DNA of 64,000 nucleotides from Batkoa obscura (Eukaryota > Entomophthoromycota > Entomophthoromycetes > Entomophthorales > Batkoaceae). Shown one piece after another: positions 42,901 to 53,751 of the stretch; the first letter of the stretch is position 1; each line of letters starts with the position of its first letter. The notes below the pieces were generated by a model that did no database searches, was not told the DNA's origin, and saw only the letters and a list, made by a program, of their open reading frames with translations. The stretch spans positions 248,001 through 312,000 of the forward strand of contig JASVEC010000005.1 in the NCBI GenBank assembly GCA_030770535.1, given 5' to 3'. The translations under genes and the position numbers were made by a program.

Positions 42901-45039
42901 CTAATATTCTGGTCCAACTTCGTATTTGTGAGAAGACACTGATGGTGGTTCGATTGGTGTTGGATCAGTTGGGTACTTTGGTTGAGTAGGAGTAGAGGTT
43001 ACTGGTGGCTCAACTTCAGTAGTAGAAGTAGCTGGAGTAGAAGTCTCAGGTGGATCTACTGGATATTTTGGCTCAGTAGGAGTAGAAGTTGTTGGTGGTT
43101 CAACTTCAGTAGTAGTGCTAGTTGAAGTTACTGGGGTTTCAGAGGTAGTAGAGGTTTCAGGTGGTATAACTGGGGTAGTTGAAGTCTCAGGTGGATCTAC
43201 TGGATATTTTGGCTCAGTAGGAGTAGAGGTGGTTGGTGGTTCAACTTCGGTAGTAGTAGTAGTGGTGGTAGTAGTGTAAGTTACTGATGTTTCAGTAGTA
43301 GTTTCTACTGGTGGGGTTACAGAAGTAGAAGTAGTCTCTGGTGGGTCTACTGGATATTTTGGCTCAGTAGGAGTAGAAGTTGTTGGTGGCTCAACTTCGG
43401 TGGTGGTAGAAGTAGAAGTTACCGGTGTTTCAGAGGTAGTAGAAGTCTCAGGTGGTATAACTGGGGTAGTTGAAGTCTCAGGTGGATCTACTGGATATTT
43501 TGGCTCAGTAGGAGTAGAAGTTGTTGGTGGTTCAACTTCAGTAGTAGTGCTAGTTGAAGTTACTGGGGTTTCAGAGGTAGTAGAGGTTTCAGGTGGTATA
43601 ACTGGGGTAGTTGAAGTTTCAGGTGGATCTACTGGATATTTTGGCTCAGTAGGGGTAGAAGTTGTTGGTGGTTCAACTTCAGTGGTAGTTTCTACTGGTG
43701 GGACTACAGGAGGAGTAGAAGTAACTGGTGGCTCTACTGGATATTTTGGTTCAGTAGGGGTAGAAGTTGTTGGTGGCTCAACTTCGGTGGAAGTAGTTTC
43801 TACTGGTGGGACTACGGCAGTAGAAGTAGATTCTTCTTCACAAGGAGTTTCACTGGTAGCTGGTGGATCTACGCCAGTAGTTTCTACTGGTGGAACTACG
43901 GAGGTGGATTCTTCACATGGAGTTTCACTAGTTGCTGGTGGATCTACACCAGTGGTGGAAACTGGGGGAACAACAGAGGTAGATTCTTCTTCGCATGGAG
44001 TTTCAGTTTCAGTAGTAACTGGGGGTTCTACGGGAGGGTTAGTAGTAACTGGTGGCTCTACTGGGTATTTTGGTTCAGTAGGAGTAGAAGTGGTTGGTGG
44101 CTCAACTTCAGTGGTAGTTTCTACTGGTGGGACTACAGGAGTTTCAGTAGTAACTGGAGGTTCTACTGGAGGAGTAGAAGTAACTGGAGGTTCTACTGGA
44201 GGAGTAGAAGTAACTGGAGGTTCTACTGGAGGATTAGTGGTTACTGGAGGTTCTACTGGGTATTTTGGTTCAGTAGGAGTAGAAGTGGTTGGAGGATCTA
44301 CATTAGTGGTAGTTTCTACTGGTGGGACTACAGGAGTTTCAGTAGTAACTGGAGGTTCTACTGGAGGAACGCTAGAAGTAGCAGGTGGATCTACATTAGT
44401 AGTAGTTTCTGGAGGAGAAATTGGACTTGTATGGCACTTCTTGATTGTCTTTGTTACGTAGCTACATTTTGGTGGATTGGTAGTAACTGGTGGTTCTACT
44501 GGAGGGTTAGTAGTAACTGGGGGTTCTACTGGAGGAGTAGAAGTAACTGGTGGATCTACATCAGTAGTAGTAGCAGGTGGGTCTACTGGGTATTTTGGTT
44601 CAGTAGGAGTAGAAGTGGTTGGTGGCTCAACTTCAGTGGTAGTTTCTACTGGTGGGACTACAGGAGTTTCAGTAGTAACTGGAGGTTCTACTGGAGGAGT
44701 AGAAGTAACTGGAGGTTCTACTGGAGGATTAGTGGTTACTGGAGGTTCTACTGGGTATTTTGGTTCAGTAGGAGTAGAAGTGGTTGGTGGCTCAACTTCA
44801 GTGGTAGTTTCTACTGGTGGAACTACATTAGTAGAAGTAGTCACAGGTGGATCTACCGGATATTTTGGCTCAGTAATTGGAGGATCTACTTGATAAGCTT
44901 GGGAATGTTCTTCTACTTGATAAGCGGGGATAGCATTACCACTTAAATTTAAAGAATCAACGGCGTTAGCCTGATCATTAGCCTGTACGTTACCGGTAAT
45001 GATAGCCAAACAAATAGCGGCGATTATTTGAGATTTCAT
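42901..45039 (-). CDS. Secreted Pro/Thr-rich tandem-repeat wall protein
   Basis: 712 residues, single exon, ATG at 45039. Signal peptide MKSQIIAAICLAIITGNVQA. Nearly all the rest is repeats of short modules: EPPTTSTPTEPKYPV (about ten times), PPVTTNPPVEPP, PPVETTTEVEPP and SETPVTSTSTTT, combined in longer units of about 40-75 residues. A single Cys-containing block (CSYVTKTIKKCH, near residue 195) and a few CEEEST blocks break the pattern. No GPI tail: it ends SHKYEVGPEY. Thr/Pro-rich modules suggest heavy O-mannosylation and a wall or adhesin role (inference). The repeats are near identical at DNA level and keep antisense frames open, which explains the long opposite-strand ORFs. Copy number probably varies between strains. 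Confidence 0.85.
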   Translation of the reverse strand: MKSQIIAAICLAIITGNVQANDQANAVDSLNLSGNAIPAYQVEEHSQAYQVDPPITEPKYPVDPPVTTSTNVVPPVETTTEVEPPTTSTPTEPKYPVEPPVTTNPPVEPPVTSTPPVEPPVTTETPVVPPVETTTEVEPPTTSTPTEPKYPVDPPATTTDVDPPVTSTPPVEPPVTTNPPVEPPVTTNPPKCSYVTKTIKKCHTSPISPPETTTNVDPPATSSVPPVEPPVTTETPVVPPVETTTNVDPPTTSTPTEPKYPVEPPVTTNPPVEPPVTSTPPVEPPVTSTPPVEPPVTTETPVVPPVETTTEVEPPTTSTPTEPKYPVEPPVTTNPPVEPPVTTETETPCEEESTSVVPPVSTTGVDPPATSETPCEESTSVVPPVETTGVDPPATSETPCEEESTSTAVVPPVETTSTEVEPPTTSTPTEPKYPVEPPVTSTPPVVPPVETTTEVEPPTTSTPTEPKYPVDPPETSTTPVIPPETSTTSETPVTSTSTTTEVEPPTTSTPTEPKYPVDPPETSTTPVIPPETSTTSETPVTSTSTTTEVEPPTTSTPTEPKYPVDPPETTSTSVTPPVETTTETSVTYTTTTTTTTTEVEPPTTSTPTEPKYPVDPPETSTTPVIPPETSTTSETPVTSTSTTTEVEPPTTSTPTEPKYPVDPPETSTPATSTTEVEPPVTSTPTQPKYPTDPTPIEPPSVSSHKYEVGPEY

Positions 45040-46708
45040 TTTATTATCTAATTATTATTTTATTGAACAATACTTTTGAATATAATTAAATTAGTTTTTA
45101 AATTATCTCAATATGTTTCTAAGATAACTTTGTGTAAAATATTATTATTGTTATTTCAACGTAAATTTTGATCCCTTTATATATTATTTTACCAATTAAT
45201 TTCATCTATTCGGTACCGCTAATTTTGTTTAATTATCTCAAAGCTTTTATTTTATTTGCATAGCAGTTACCCTTCCAAGTTCCTCTTTTTAATTATTGTA
45301 TATTATTCTTTCTGATTTTTTAATTGAAATTTCAAATAAATGACTTTACTCGCTTAATCTTTTTATTTGGTGGTTCTCTACCCTAATTCATTATCCATTA
45401 ATTTGATATTGCACTATCTTTCTTTAATATTGAAATTAATTGTTTTATATTGTATGATGTTTTATTCCTTTTAAGTTTGGTGAACAAAGCATTGATTTTA
45501 ATCAAAATTTGCTCCATTTGACTAAATCGGTGTAAATATTCTAATTTTTATGCTAAATTATTACACTTAAAACTTTTATAACTCCAGTTACCTTTATTAC
45601 TGTTATTATTATATTAAAAATAATAATATCTAGAATAAATTATCAAGTAGAATATAATATATAACATCAACGGGACAATTGATTCACTAAACCATATATT
45701 CTTTTATATATATATATCTGTACATCTAATTTTTTACTTTTAGAAAATGAATAAATTAGCAACAATTAGTATATTATAAATAATACCTTCAAAACATCAA
45801 TTAGTAATACCATAGCGTTGCAATTATATCATTTTATCAATGCTATTTATTTATAAATATTAAAGTAATAATAGATTACATATGAGTTTTTAAAATATTT
45901 ACACCTGCTATTCTTTTATTTTGACTATGTTCAACTTGAAGGTTTTGAAAGTGAATTTTTTAAATTCATGTTTGGAAATTCAAGGCAATCTAAGTTAGAT
46001 CTTTACTTTAGTTCTATTTTGAATATAAGTATCCGAAATGTTTGAACATTAGTCATAATTCAATCTTTCATACAGTGATTTGTACTTTTAAATAAATTAT
46101 CAATATGCTAGATTGCTTTAGAAATACACTTTTGAAATCAAAATTTTATCTTAAAATAACTATATCTAAAATTAAGGGTCAATAGCCACCATAAAATAGC
46201 CCACATTTATTAAATTTACCATAATGCTTATTGAAATAAAAAAGCTACGGCTTAAAGCTTTCGTATAATATGAGAATTTTCTTAGTTAACCTACGCTATA
46301 ATTAAAGCAAATTTTTAAAATTGTTTTCTTTCCTTTTCCAACTTTAACTTTTTTTCTATGAAAATTAATTGATTTTTTAAGTTTATTTTGCTAAAACCAT
46401 TAAAATGTGCATGTATTTTGTTTAAAGTTTCTACCACTGTTTTACAAATTTTAAGCTTGCCTAGAAGTGAACAAAAAACTAGGAACGAAAAAAATTTCCG
46501 GACGTCACTTTCAAAAATAGCAACTCAGTTTAAAAAAACTGGCCCAAAACCAGTCAAAGTCAAAATCAAATTGCAGTAATCCAATAAAAGCTTGTTAACT
46601 GAAACCTATTTTTGAATGAAAAAAAGGTAATTAAACCAATAAAAATAAAAATTAGATATTAGATTATCTTAATAAAAAACGAGATAATTTTTATAAAAAA
46701 TAGACAAA
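45040..46708. other. 1.7-kb intergenic interval
   Basis: AT-rich, no gene supported. A 63-codon frame at 46388-46579 shows no domain or coding bias and I do not call it. The interval separates the divergent repeat-protein and ELP3 genes and should contain both promoters. Confidence 0.5.
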
Positions 46709-48706
46709 ATGGTAGCAAAAGAAAAGCAAGGTGAGAAAAGAAAAATCACTACTATCAAAATATTAAAGCCAAAACATTATAGCAAGCCAAAGCGAAAGAC
46801 TCTTACTATGCTGTCAACAGATTGTAAGAGCATTAATAGAAGGAATCGAAAAAGGAAAAGAAATGAATTTAAATGGATTAAAACAAAAATTTTCAAGAAT
46901 AAATAAATTAAGTAGTCAACCTAGATTAGTGGATATAATTGCAGCAGTTCCTAACGAATATAAAAAAATGTTATTACCTCAACTCAGAGCAAAACCTGTT
47001 CGTACTGCTAGTGGTGTAAGAAACTTAATTATTTTTAAACAAAATTTAAATGAATAATTTACTAGATTGCTGTTGTCGCTGTGATGTGTAAACCCCATAG
47101 ATGCCCGCATATTGCAATGACAGGAAATATTTGTGTGTAAGTAAATTGACCGATGATAAAATTGAATTTAAATTACTTTATTAGATATTGTCCAGGTGGG
47201 CCTGATTCTGATTTCGAGTATTCAACACAGAGTTATACTGGATATGAGCCCACTTCTATGCGTGCCATCCGCGCTCGTTATAATGGCTTTGAGCAAGCAC
47301 AAGGAAGAATTGAACAATTAAAACAATTGGGCCATTCAGTAGATAAAGTAATTTTGCACATGACTCCTAGCATCTTTTTGTTAATTCCTTGAAATTAGGT
47401 AGAATATATTATTATGGGTGGAACGTTTATGAGTATGAGCCAAGAATACAGAGATAACTTCATTATTCAGTTACATGACGCTTTATCCGGAAATAACTCC
47501 ACTACAGTCGAAGAAGCAGTTAGAATGAGTCAACAATCAGTTACTAAGTGCATTGGAATTACCATTGAAACTAGACCAGATTATTGTTTAAAATCACATT
47601 TAAGGTACTAAACTAAGTTATATTATTTCTTTATCTTAACCGTAATTTTTAGTCAACTTTTGAGGTACGGTTGTACTAGGTTGGAAATTGGTGTTCAATC
47701 TGTTTATGAAGATGTTGCTAGAGATACAAATAGGTAAAAATAATTAGACAATTCATAATTAAACTATTATTAAACAAATCAGAGGGCATACTGTAAGAGC
47801 TGTATGTGAGAGTTTCCAAATGAGTAAAGATGCAGGTTATAAAGTAGTTGCACATATGATGCCTGATTTACCAAATGTTGGGATGGAAAGAGATATTGAA
47901 CAGTTCCGAGAATATTTTGAAAATCCAAATTTCAGATCAGATGGTTTGAAACTATATCCCACTTTAGTTATTCGTGGTACTGGCCTTTACGAATTGTGGC
48001 GTACCGGTAGGTATAAGAATTATACACCTAATGCTTTAGTAGATTTGGTAGCTAGAATCTTAGCTTTAGTACCACCTTGGACTAGAGTTTATCGTGTACA
48101 AAGAGATATTCCTATGCCTTTAGTATCCAGTGGTGTTGAACACGGTAATTTGAGAGAATTAGCATTAGCTAGAATGAAGGATTTGGGTACGAAATGTAGG
48201 GATGTTAGAACAAGAGAAGTAGGAATTGTAGATATTCACGAAAAAGTGAAGCCAGACCAGGTGGAGCTAATTCGTCGAGACTATTACGCAAACGGAGGCT
48301 GGGAAACATTTTTGGCTTACGAAGATCCTAAAACCGATATTTTAGTTGGATTATTAAGACTTAGAAAATGTTCTGATACAACATTCAGAAAAGAATTGCT
48401 TATTGATGATCAGCCACAATCCATTGTTAGAGAATTACATGTTTATGGTACTGCTGTACCTATCCATGCTAGAGATCCCACTACTTTCCAGCATCAAGGT
48501 TACGGTACTCTCCTTATGGAAGAAGCTGAGCGTATTGCAAGAGAAGAACATCTTTCGTCTAAATTGGCAGTTATTGCAGGTAAGATTAAAGTAATTAAAC
48601 GATAAATTATGTTAATAAGCATTTATTAGGTGTTGGTACTCGTCATTACTATGCTAAATTAGGATATTCTCTAGATGGTCCTTATATGTCCAAAATATTG
48701 GAATAA
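46709..48706 (+). CDS. ELP3: Elongator complex catalytic subunit ELP3
   Basis: Radical-SAM/acetyltransferase subunit of Elongator, which makes cm5U-type modifications at tRNA wobble uridine. ATG at 46709 (MVAKEKQ). A short intron (GTGAGA to CATTATAG) is followed by [17 protein letters not shown], matching the conserved ELP3 N-terminus. Further exons: [27 protein letters not shown]; the cluster region [19 protein letters not shown] (4Fe-4S Cys); [64 protein letters not shown]. The C-terminal HAT domain has [16 protein letters not shown], the acetyl-CoA binding loop, and ends [14 protein letters not shown]. About eight exons. Stop at 48706. Length is normal (about 550 residues). Very strongly conserved and intact. 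Confidence 0.96.
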
Positions 48707-49659
48707 TATTGTAGTTTTTTATAGAGAGGATATATAAAGTATTTTATAATTTATGCATAACTCAGTATTAATTTTGTTTTAAATATTATTTTATACATTT
48801 GTATATAAACCGCTATATTTTAAAAGATTAAAAATTTTCACCCTCATATTATTTTTTCATAAAGGTTGTTATTGATTGTTAATTAAATAAATTTTTTAAC
48901 TAAATGCTATTAGTTCATTATTAGCGTTTGTTAAAAATAAAAATAAAAATTCCAAAATAAAATATTTTTGGTATTTTATATAGGGCATGCCTTTTTCGTT
49001 TTGAAATTTTATTATTTTCTTCCCCTTAATAACGCTTAAAAAATGGAAAAAATAATGAAATCAAAGAAGACATGTCATGTTTTAATGCAAGCTATTATAG
49101 CTTTATTTTTAAATCATAATAAAAACAAAAATAAACTTAGTAGCAGATTCGATTTTTTAAATTTAAGATTACTTTTTTAAAAGCAATACTTAAAACACTT
49201 TTAAATTTACTTTTATCTTTAAAAATGTTTGTTGCATTTAAACTTTCTATAAAATTGATACTATTGTTATAATTCATAAATTAATTTGTCTTGCAAAGTT
49301 TACTTTCTAGAATTAGTTTTTTCTCTATTTATTTTGTATTTTTCTCTATTTTATTTATATCAACTTATGTATACTACCCCTCCAAAGCTTCTTTTATTTT
49401 CCTTAAAGTAGTTTTTATCTAGAAGTTACTGAATAATAACTAATTAACACCTTTCTAAAAAAACTACACCTTATGAGAAGCGAAGTAATTTTAATAATAA
49501 AAGCTGTAAAAGATTCAAAGCAGATAAAATCAAACTAACCAAATTATTATTTAGATCTGTTTTCGACTTTACATTAAGCAACTATTTATACAAAAACATG
49601 TTATAAGTATTAAACTTTATTTCGAGCAACGATGGTATAAAGCAAGAGCCATTTTACAT
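48707..49659. other. Intergenic with one degenerate MITE
   Basis: AT-rich. Apart from the MITE relic at 48979-49075, nothing recognised. Confidence 0.5.
48979..49075 (-). mobile_element. Degenerate MITE copy
   Basis: Outer ends changed to GGGCATGC... and ...GACATGTC. Recognised by AACGCTTAAAAAATGGAAAA followed by ATAATGAAATCAAAGAAG, in the same order as the family consensus. An old copy. Confidence 0.6.
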
Positions 49660-50631
49660 TTAGTAAACATTAGGACAGGTAGTAACTGAGACGACCTGAT
49701 CAGAAGTGATTGTGATTGGGGGGAGGGACTGAGGCTGGGAACATTGTGGAGTGTTGGTTACTATTGCAGTAGAAGTGATTACTACTGGTGGACAAGGGGT
49801 AGGCTTTCCGGTCTCTGTAACAGTATTAAACATCGTAGTTACACTTGTTCCAGGTAAAGAAATAGTATTAGTAACAGTTGAAGCTGGGCCGGTAACTGGT
49901 GGAGCCTCGATAGTAATAGTAGTTGATTGCACTTCACTTCCGGTAACTATTATGGTGCTGGGCTCGCCAGTAACATCTGGTGCATTAGTTGTACAAGTAG
50001 TTGTGACGGTTTGAACTCCAGTACCTGGTACAGATACAGTGTTGGTTACAGTACTAGCTGGACCAGTTACTATAGTACCAGGGATGGTAGTTTGTATGGT
50101 TTCTGTTGAGGTACAAGTGGGAATAGTTTGTATAACGGGAGCTAATGTGACTACTGGCCCAGTTTCTGTAATGGTGTTTGTTATTTTAGTTACCCCAGTA
50201 CCGGGAATACTAGTTGTTATAGTTTCAGTCTTTGCTGGGCCTTCAGTAGGTAGACCTGTAGCAGTGCAGGTAGTAGTTACAAAGGCTTTATCGGTGCTTG
50301 TGATCACTTTACCTTCAATAGCAGGTAAAGTTTCTATTTTATTTTCAGTACATAAGCTAGTGCTAGTTGTGCCAGGTAAAACTAGTGTGGTAGTAGCCGT
50401 ACTAGTTTCTACTATATTCTTAGTTTCGCTAACAGTAGAAAGTTGGGTTTGAGTACTAGTGCATGTAGTAGTTATAGTGGATGTTCTTGGTTTTACTGCA
50501 TTTCCGGTTACAGTTGAAGTGACAGTTTTAGTGCAATAGCTGGTTGTTATTTGAGTGCGCCTTTCACAATATGGAGAGGCAGTTACTGCGGTAATGGCGA
50601 TTATTGCTGATAAAATGGAGTAATATTTCAT
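49660..50631 (-). CDS. Secreted Thr-rich repeat surface protein (left paralogue)
   Basis: About 323 residues. The real start is the ATG at 50631 (MKYYSILSAIIAITAVTA, signal peptide). A TTG four codons upstream also keeps the frame open but is not needed. The mature part begins SPYCERRTQ and is rich in Thr, Val, Ser and Pro, with loose repeats of the type TETGPVVTLAPV, GPASTVTNTVSVPGTGV and TTTCT. About 12 cysteines are scattered singly. No GPI tail: it ends VVSVTTCPNVY. The composition suggests an O-glycosylated wall protein. Its 5' end, including the signal peptide, is base-identical to the divergent gene at 51852, being inside the 616-bp inverted repeat. The bodies are only distantly similar (both have C-x8-10-CTKT near the N-terminus). 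Confidence 0.82.
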   Translation of the reverse strand: MKYYSILSAIIAITAVTASPYCERRTQITTSYCTKTVTSTVTGNAVKPRTSTITTTCTSTQTQLSTVSETKNIVETSTATTTLVLPGTTSTSLCTENKIETLPAIEGKVITSTDKAFVTTTCTATGLPTEGPAKTETITTSIPGTGVTKITNTITETGPVVTLAPVIQTIPTCTSTETIQTTIPGTIVTGPASTVTNTVSVPGTGVQTVTTTCTTNAPDVTGEPSTIIVTGSEVQSTTITIEAPPVTGPASTVTNTISLPGTSVTTMFNTVTETGKPTPCPPVVITSTAIVTNTPQCSQPQSLPPITITSDQVVSVTTCPNVY

Positions 50632-51919
50632 ATTTAAAATCAATTTAAATGCTTGTTAAAATGTTAGTCAATAACAATTAAAATTTAATTATCAAAATAA
50701 AATTACTTTTTCTCCTTTTATATTCTTCTTTATTTTACATATATTAAAGTGATTTATTACTATTTTGTTCTTTAGTTTATTATAACTTTTAAAAAATCAA
50801 AATAATGTCACTGCTTTTATAATATACATACATTTTTTAAACCCTGTTTATACTATATTTGGGGCTATTTGATAAAATGATTTTTAAAACTTTGATTTTT
50901 ATACAATTAAATGAATTAGATTATTTATAGAATTGTAAATTAATTAAAAGACCATGTTAGATCCCTATTTAACATAGATTTACAAATATTTGAAGTATTT
51001 CTAATATATCGTTCCTTGTCTTGGGAATATTTTATATCTGTTTGAAAAAGCGAATTATTTCAATACATTAAAAATCTCATATTTTAAAGAAATCTCAATA
51101 TACAACTAGTGTTCCATTTAAAAAATATATATATATCTATTTATAAAGTAAAAAGCTACGTTAGTGATTCTTTTTTAAATTTATACCATACTTTAATAAA
51201 TGATCAGTATAAGAGTTTGAGCTATTTTTATTGCCAAAATTTATGTTCTTATTGTTCAAAAAGCTACAATCTGAAAAACCTTATCACTTAAATGTAAAAG
51301 AACTTTAAAAAAGAATCACTAACGTAGCTTTTTACTTTATAAATAGATATATATATATTTTTTAAATGGAACACTAGTTGTATATTGAGATTTCTTTAAA
51401 ATATGAGATTTTTAATGTATTGAAATAATTCGCTTTTTCAAACAGATATAAAATATTCCCAAGACAAGGAACGATATATTAGAAATACTTCAAATATTTG
51501 TAAATCTATGTTAAATAGGGATCTAACATGGTCTTTTAATTAATTTACAATTCTATAAATAATCTAATTCATTTAATTGTATAAAAATCAAAGTTTTAAA
51601 AATCATTTTATCAAATAGCCCCAAATATAGTATAAACAGGGTTTAAAAAATGTATGTATATTATAAAAGCAGTGACATTATTTTGATTTTTTAAAAGTTA
51701 TAATAAACTAAAGAACAAAATAGTAATAAATCACTTTAATATATGTAAAATAAAGAAGAATATAAAAGGAGAAAAAGTAATTTTATTTTGATAATTAAAT
51801 TTTAATTGTTATTGACTAACATTTTAACAAGCATTTAAATTGATTTTAAATATGAAATATTACTCCATTTTATCAGCAATAATCGCCATTACCGCAGTAA
51901 CTGCCTCTCCATATTGTGA
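50564..51919. repeat. Perfect 616-bp inverted repeat covering a divergent promoter pair and both signal peptides
   Basis: Left arm 50564-51179, right arm 51304-51919, spacer 51180-51303 (124 bp). I compared every 60-base line of one arm with the reverse complement of the other and found no mismatch or gap. Identity stops abruptly at both ends: on the outside right after codon SPYC of each gene, on the inside after TTTTTTAAA. The arms contain the full putative promoter, the 5'UTR and the first 22-23 codons of both flanking genes. Spacer AT-rich, no gene. Confidence 0.97.
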
Positions 51920-52868
51920 TAATAAACCAGTATTCAGTACTACAACTTGTACTAAGACTAAGCATGTGACTAAAACATTAGAGCCGTCTTCTACTTCATG
52001 TGTTACAGTAACGAGTACTTGTACTAAAACTGCATTTACTTCCTCAATAACCACTATAGTAATATCTAATTTAGCCAAAGAGACCCAAACGGTTACATCG
52101 ACAATTGAGGGCATTCCTGTAGTTATAACTGAAACTACTACCTTAACTCAAACCATCCCGGGGCCACAAGGAACTGACAGTACTACTGTTGTAAAGGAAA
52201 CCGAAACTGTATCAGTAACTCAAACAGTGCCTGGCGGAGAAACACAAGGTAAAATAGAAACAGTTACCTCTACTATTACTGGAACCGAAGTAGTAACAGA
52301 GACTGAAAATATTACTATAACTGCTCCAGGAAATACCGCGCCGCAAGAAACTATTGTTTCAACTATTGGATCAGTTTCAACTATTACTAACACTGTGAAC
52401 GGGGAAGCTAGCACTATCCCTGGACCTATTGAAACTGTAGTTTCTACTATAACTGGAAACGAAGTATCCACAGTTACTCAATCAGTCACCACTACCTTAC
52501 CAGGAAATACTGTTTCTGGAACCATCGTAACTTCTACGGCTTTAGTACCTTCAATTTCCACTTGTACTGTAACCGGCGTTCCAAGCACCATACCTGGGAT
52601 TGTCGAAACTATTAACACTACCACCTACGGAACTGAATGCTCTACTGTAAGCGAAAACACCACAGTAACTGTACCAGGCCCTTCATTATCTCCAAGCACT
52701 GCCACTGAAGTTACTACTTCAACTACAGAGTGTGCATGCACTGGAAATACTCAAGTACCTCCTCAAGAAACTGTAACTAACATTAACACCGTTACTTCTA
52801 CCATCACTTCATGTGCCGCCCCTCTTCTAACTGGCACTCCAGATAAAGACCCATACAATCCCTATTAA
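51852..52868 (+). CDS. Secreted Thr-rich repeat surface protein (right paralogue)
   Basis: About 338 residues from the ATG at 51852 (the in-frame TTG at 51840 is probably not used). The signal peptide MKYYSILSAIIAITAVTA is identical to that of the gene at 49660-50631. The mature part starts SPYCDNKPVFSTTTCTKT, then Thr/Val/Glu-rich imperfect repeats such as ETVVSTITGNEVSTVT, ENITITAPGN and TNTVNGEAST, about 20-40 residues apart. Cys pairs are near the N-terminus and near the C-terminus (ECACTG, SCAAPL). Ends PDKDPYNPY with no GPI signal. Probably a secreted, O-glycosylated wall or adhesin-like protein. Function unknown. The shared leader and promoter imply co-regulation with its partner. Confidence 0.83.
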   Translation: MKYYSILSAIIAITAVTASPYCDNKPVFSTTTCTKTKHVTKTLEPSSTSCVTVTSTCTKTAFTSSITTIVISNLAKETQTVTSTIEGIPVVITETTTLTQTIPGPQGTDSTTVVKETETVSVTQTVPGGETQGKIETVTSTITGTEVVTETENITITAPGNTAPQETIVSTIGSVSTITNTVNGEASTIPGPIETVVSTITGNEVSTVTQSVTTTLPGNTVSGTIVTSTALVPSISTCTVTGVPSTIPGIVETINTTTYGTECSTVSENTTVTVPGPSLSPSTATEVTTSTTECACTGNTQVPPQETVTNINTVTSTITSCAAPLLTGTPDKDPYNPY

Positions 52869-53562
52869 AATGAAGTCTAATTAACGGATATTATTTGATC
52901 TCTGTTGCTAATAAATTTGTTATTTATCAAAATTTAATACAGTATTATATTATTGATTTTGACTACATTTCTATATAAGATTTAATAAATAGATTTATCA
53001 AGCCTATACTTCAAAAAATGTTCAAGCATTTAGTAGTATGGTGGAGATGTCTTTTATTTATCTAATAGCATTTTTATACACAATATGTTTAACCACTTTT
53101 TTCATGGCCCTTTAAATAAAATACAAAACTCTCATACCATAAGTTATGTTAAATCCAAAAAATATTATATGTTACTTTAAACTCAATATATGTTGGATGT
53201 ATTTTTTTGTTAAAAATTTTGCTAGCAATTTTTCCGCTCAAATAGCACTTAAAAGATGGAAAAAGTGATAAGCCAGAAAAACATCCCCATATATAAAGTT
53301 AAAGTTAAAGTTAGAGTTAAAAGTAGCCAAAATTCAACTAATATTCGGTATTACGCACCCTCTTGTAAAACACTAAACAACTTTGGGATCGTATAAAGAT
53401 AGTATCATATCTACTATGCTAGCAAAATAATAACTAAAGCAATAGCTTTGCTTTTTATTGAAAATGTTTAGCGCAAAATTAGTTAATATAAATGGTATTA
53501 ATACAAAGTTGACAAATTCAATGTATTGTTTAAGATGACTTTATTATAAAATAAAAATAAAA
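52869..53562. other. Intergenic with a MITE and an AAAGTT run
   Basis: Holds the MITE at 53191-53291 and, directly after it, a short AAAGTT hexamer run (53294-53325) like the one near 25390. No gene. Confidence 0.55.
53191..53291 (-). mobile_element. MITE copy
   Basis: TGTTGGATGTATTTTTTTG ... CCAGAAAAACATCCCCAT, core CCGCTCAAATAGCACTT. Flanked by ATATA on both sides. Well preserved. Confidence 0.78.
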
Positions 53563-53751
53563 TTATTGTTTTGGTCCAAAACCAGAGATACCTAAAGCAC
53601 CAACATTAAGATCCTTGCCTACACCTGTAAGTAAGTTAATTTTAGCATCATTTTCAGGAGAAGTAGCTTGACGTCTATTTAATGAATTTGGTACTACTAA
53701 AGCAGTAGATACGGTAACCATAAAAGCAGCGATGATGATATTGAATTGCAT
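53563..53751 (-). CDS. Short secreted peptide precursor (RRQ type)
   Basis: 62 residues, ATG at 53751. Signal peptide MQFNIIIAAFMVTVSTALVV, a short pro-segment ending LNRR (possible Kex2 site), then a 35-residue putative mature peptide beginning QATSPEND and rich in Gly near the end (GVGKDLNVGALGISGFGPKQ). No Cys. The layout matches the gene at 61776-61946 (signal, RRQ, short mature peptide), suggesting a related class. Function unknown: an effector, antimicrobial or signalling peptide are all possible. Preceded by an A/T-rich promoter. Coding status rests on signal peptide plus architecture only. Confidence 0.6.
   Translation of the reverse strand: MQFNIIIAAFMVTVSTALVVPNSLNRRQATSPENDAKINLLTGVGKDLNVGALGISGFGPKQ

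Noticed and set aside
43400-44946. Long opposite-strand frames (353, 171, 138 codons) over the Pro/Thr repeat protein
   Set aside because: Kept open by the GGT/TCT-rich complement of the repeats. Gly/Val/Ser repeats without a signal peptide.
46388-46579. 63-codon frame before ELP3
   Set aside because: No domain, ordinary AT-rich noise composition, and it ends well short of the ELP3 start.
50564-51919. Assembly artefact as sole explanation of the inverted repeat
   Set aside because: A simple fold-back would mirror whole genes, but the bodies on the two sides differ and both are open, so I treat it as real, pending long-read confirmation.
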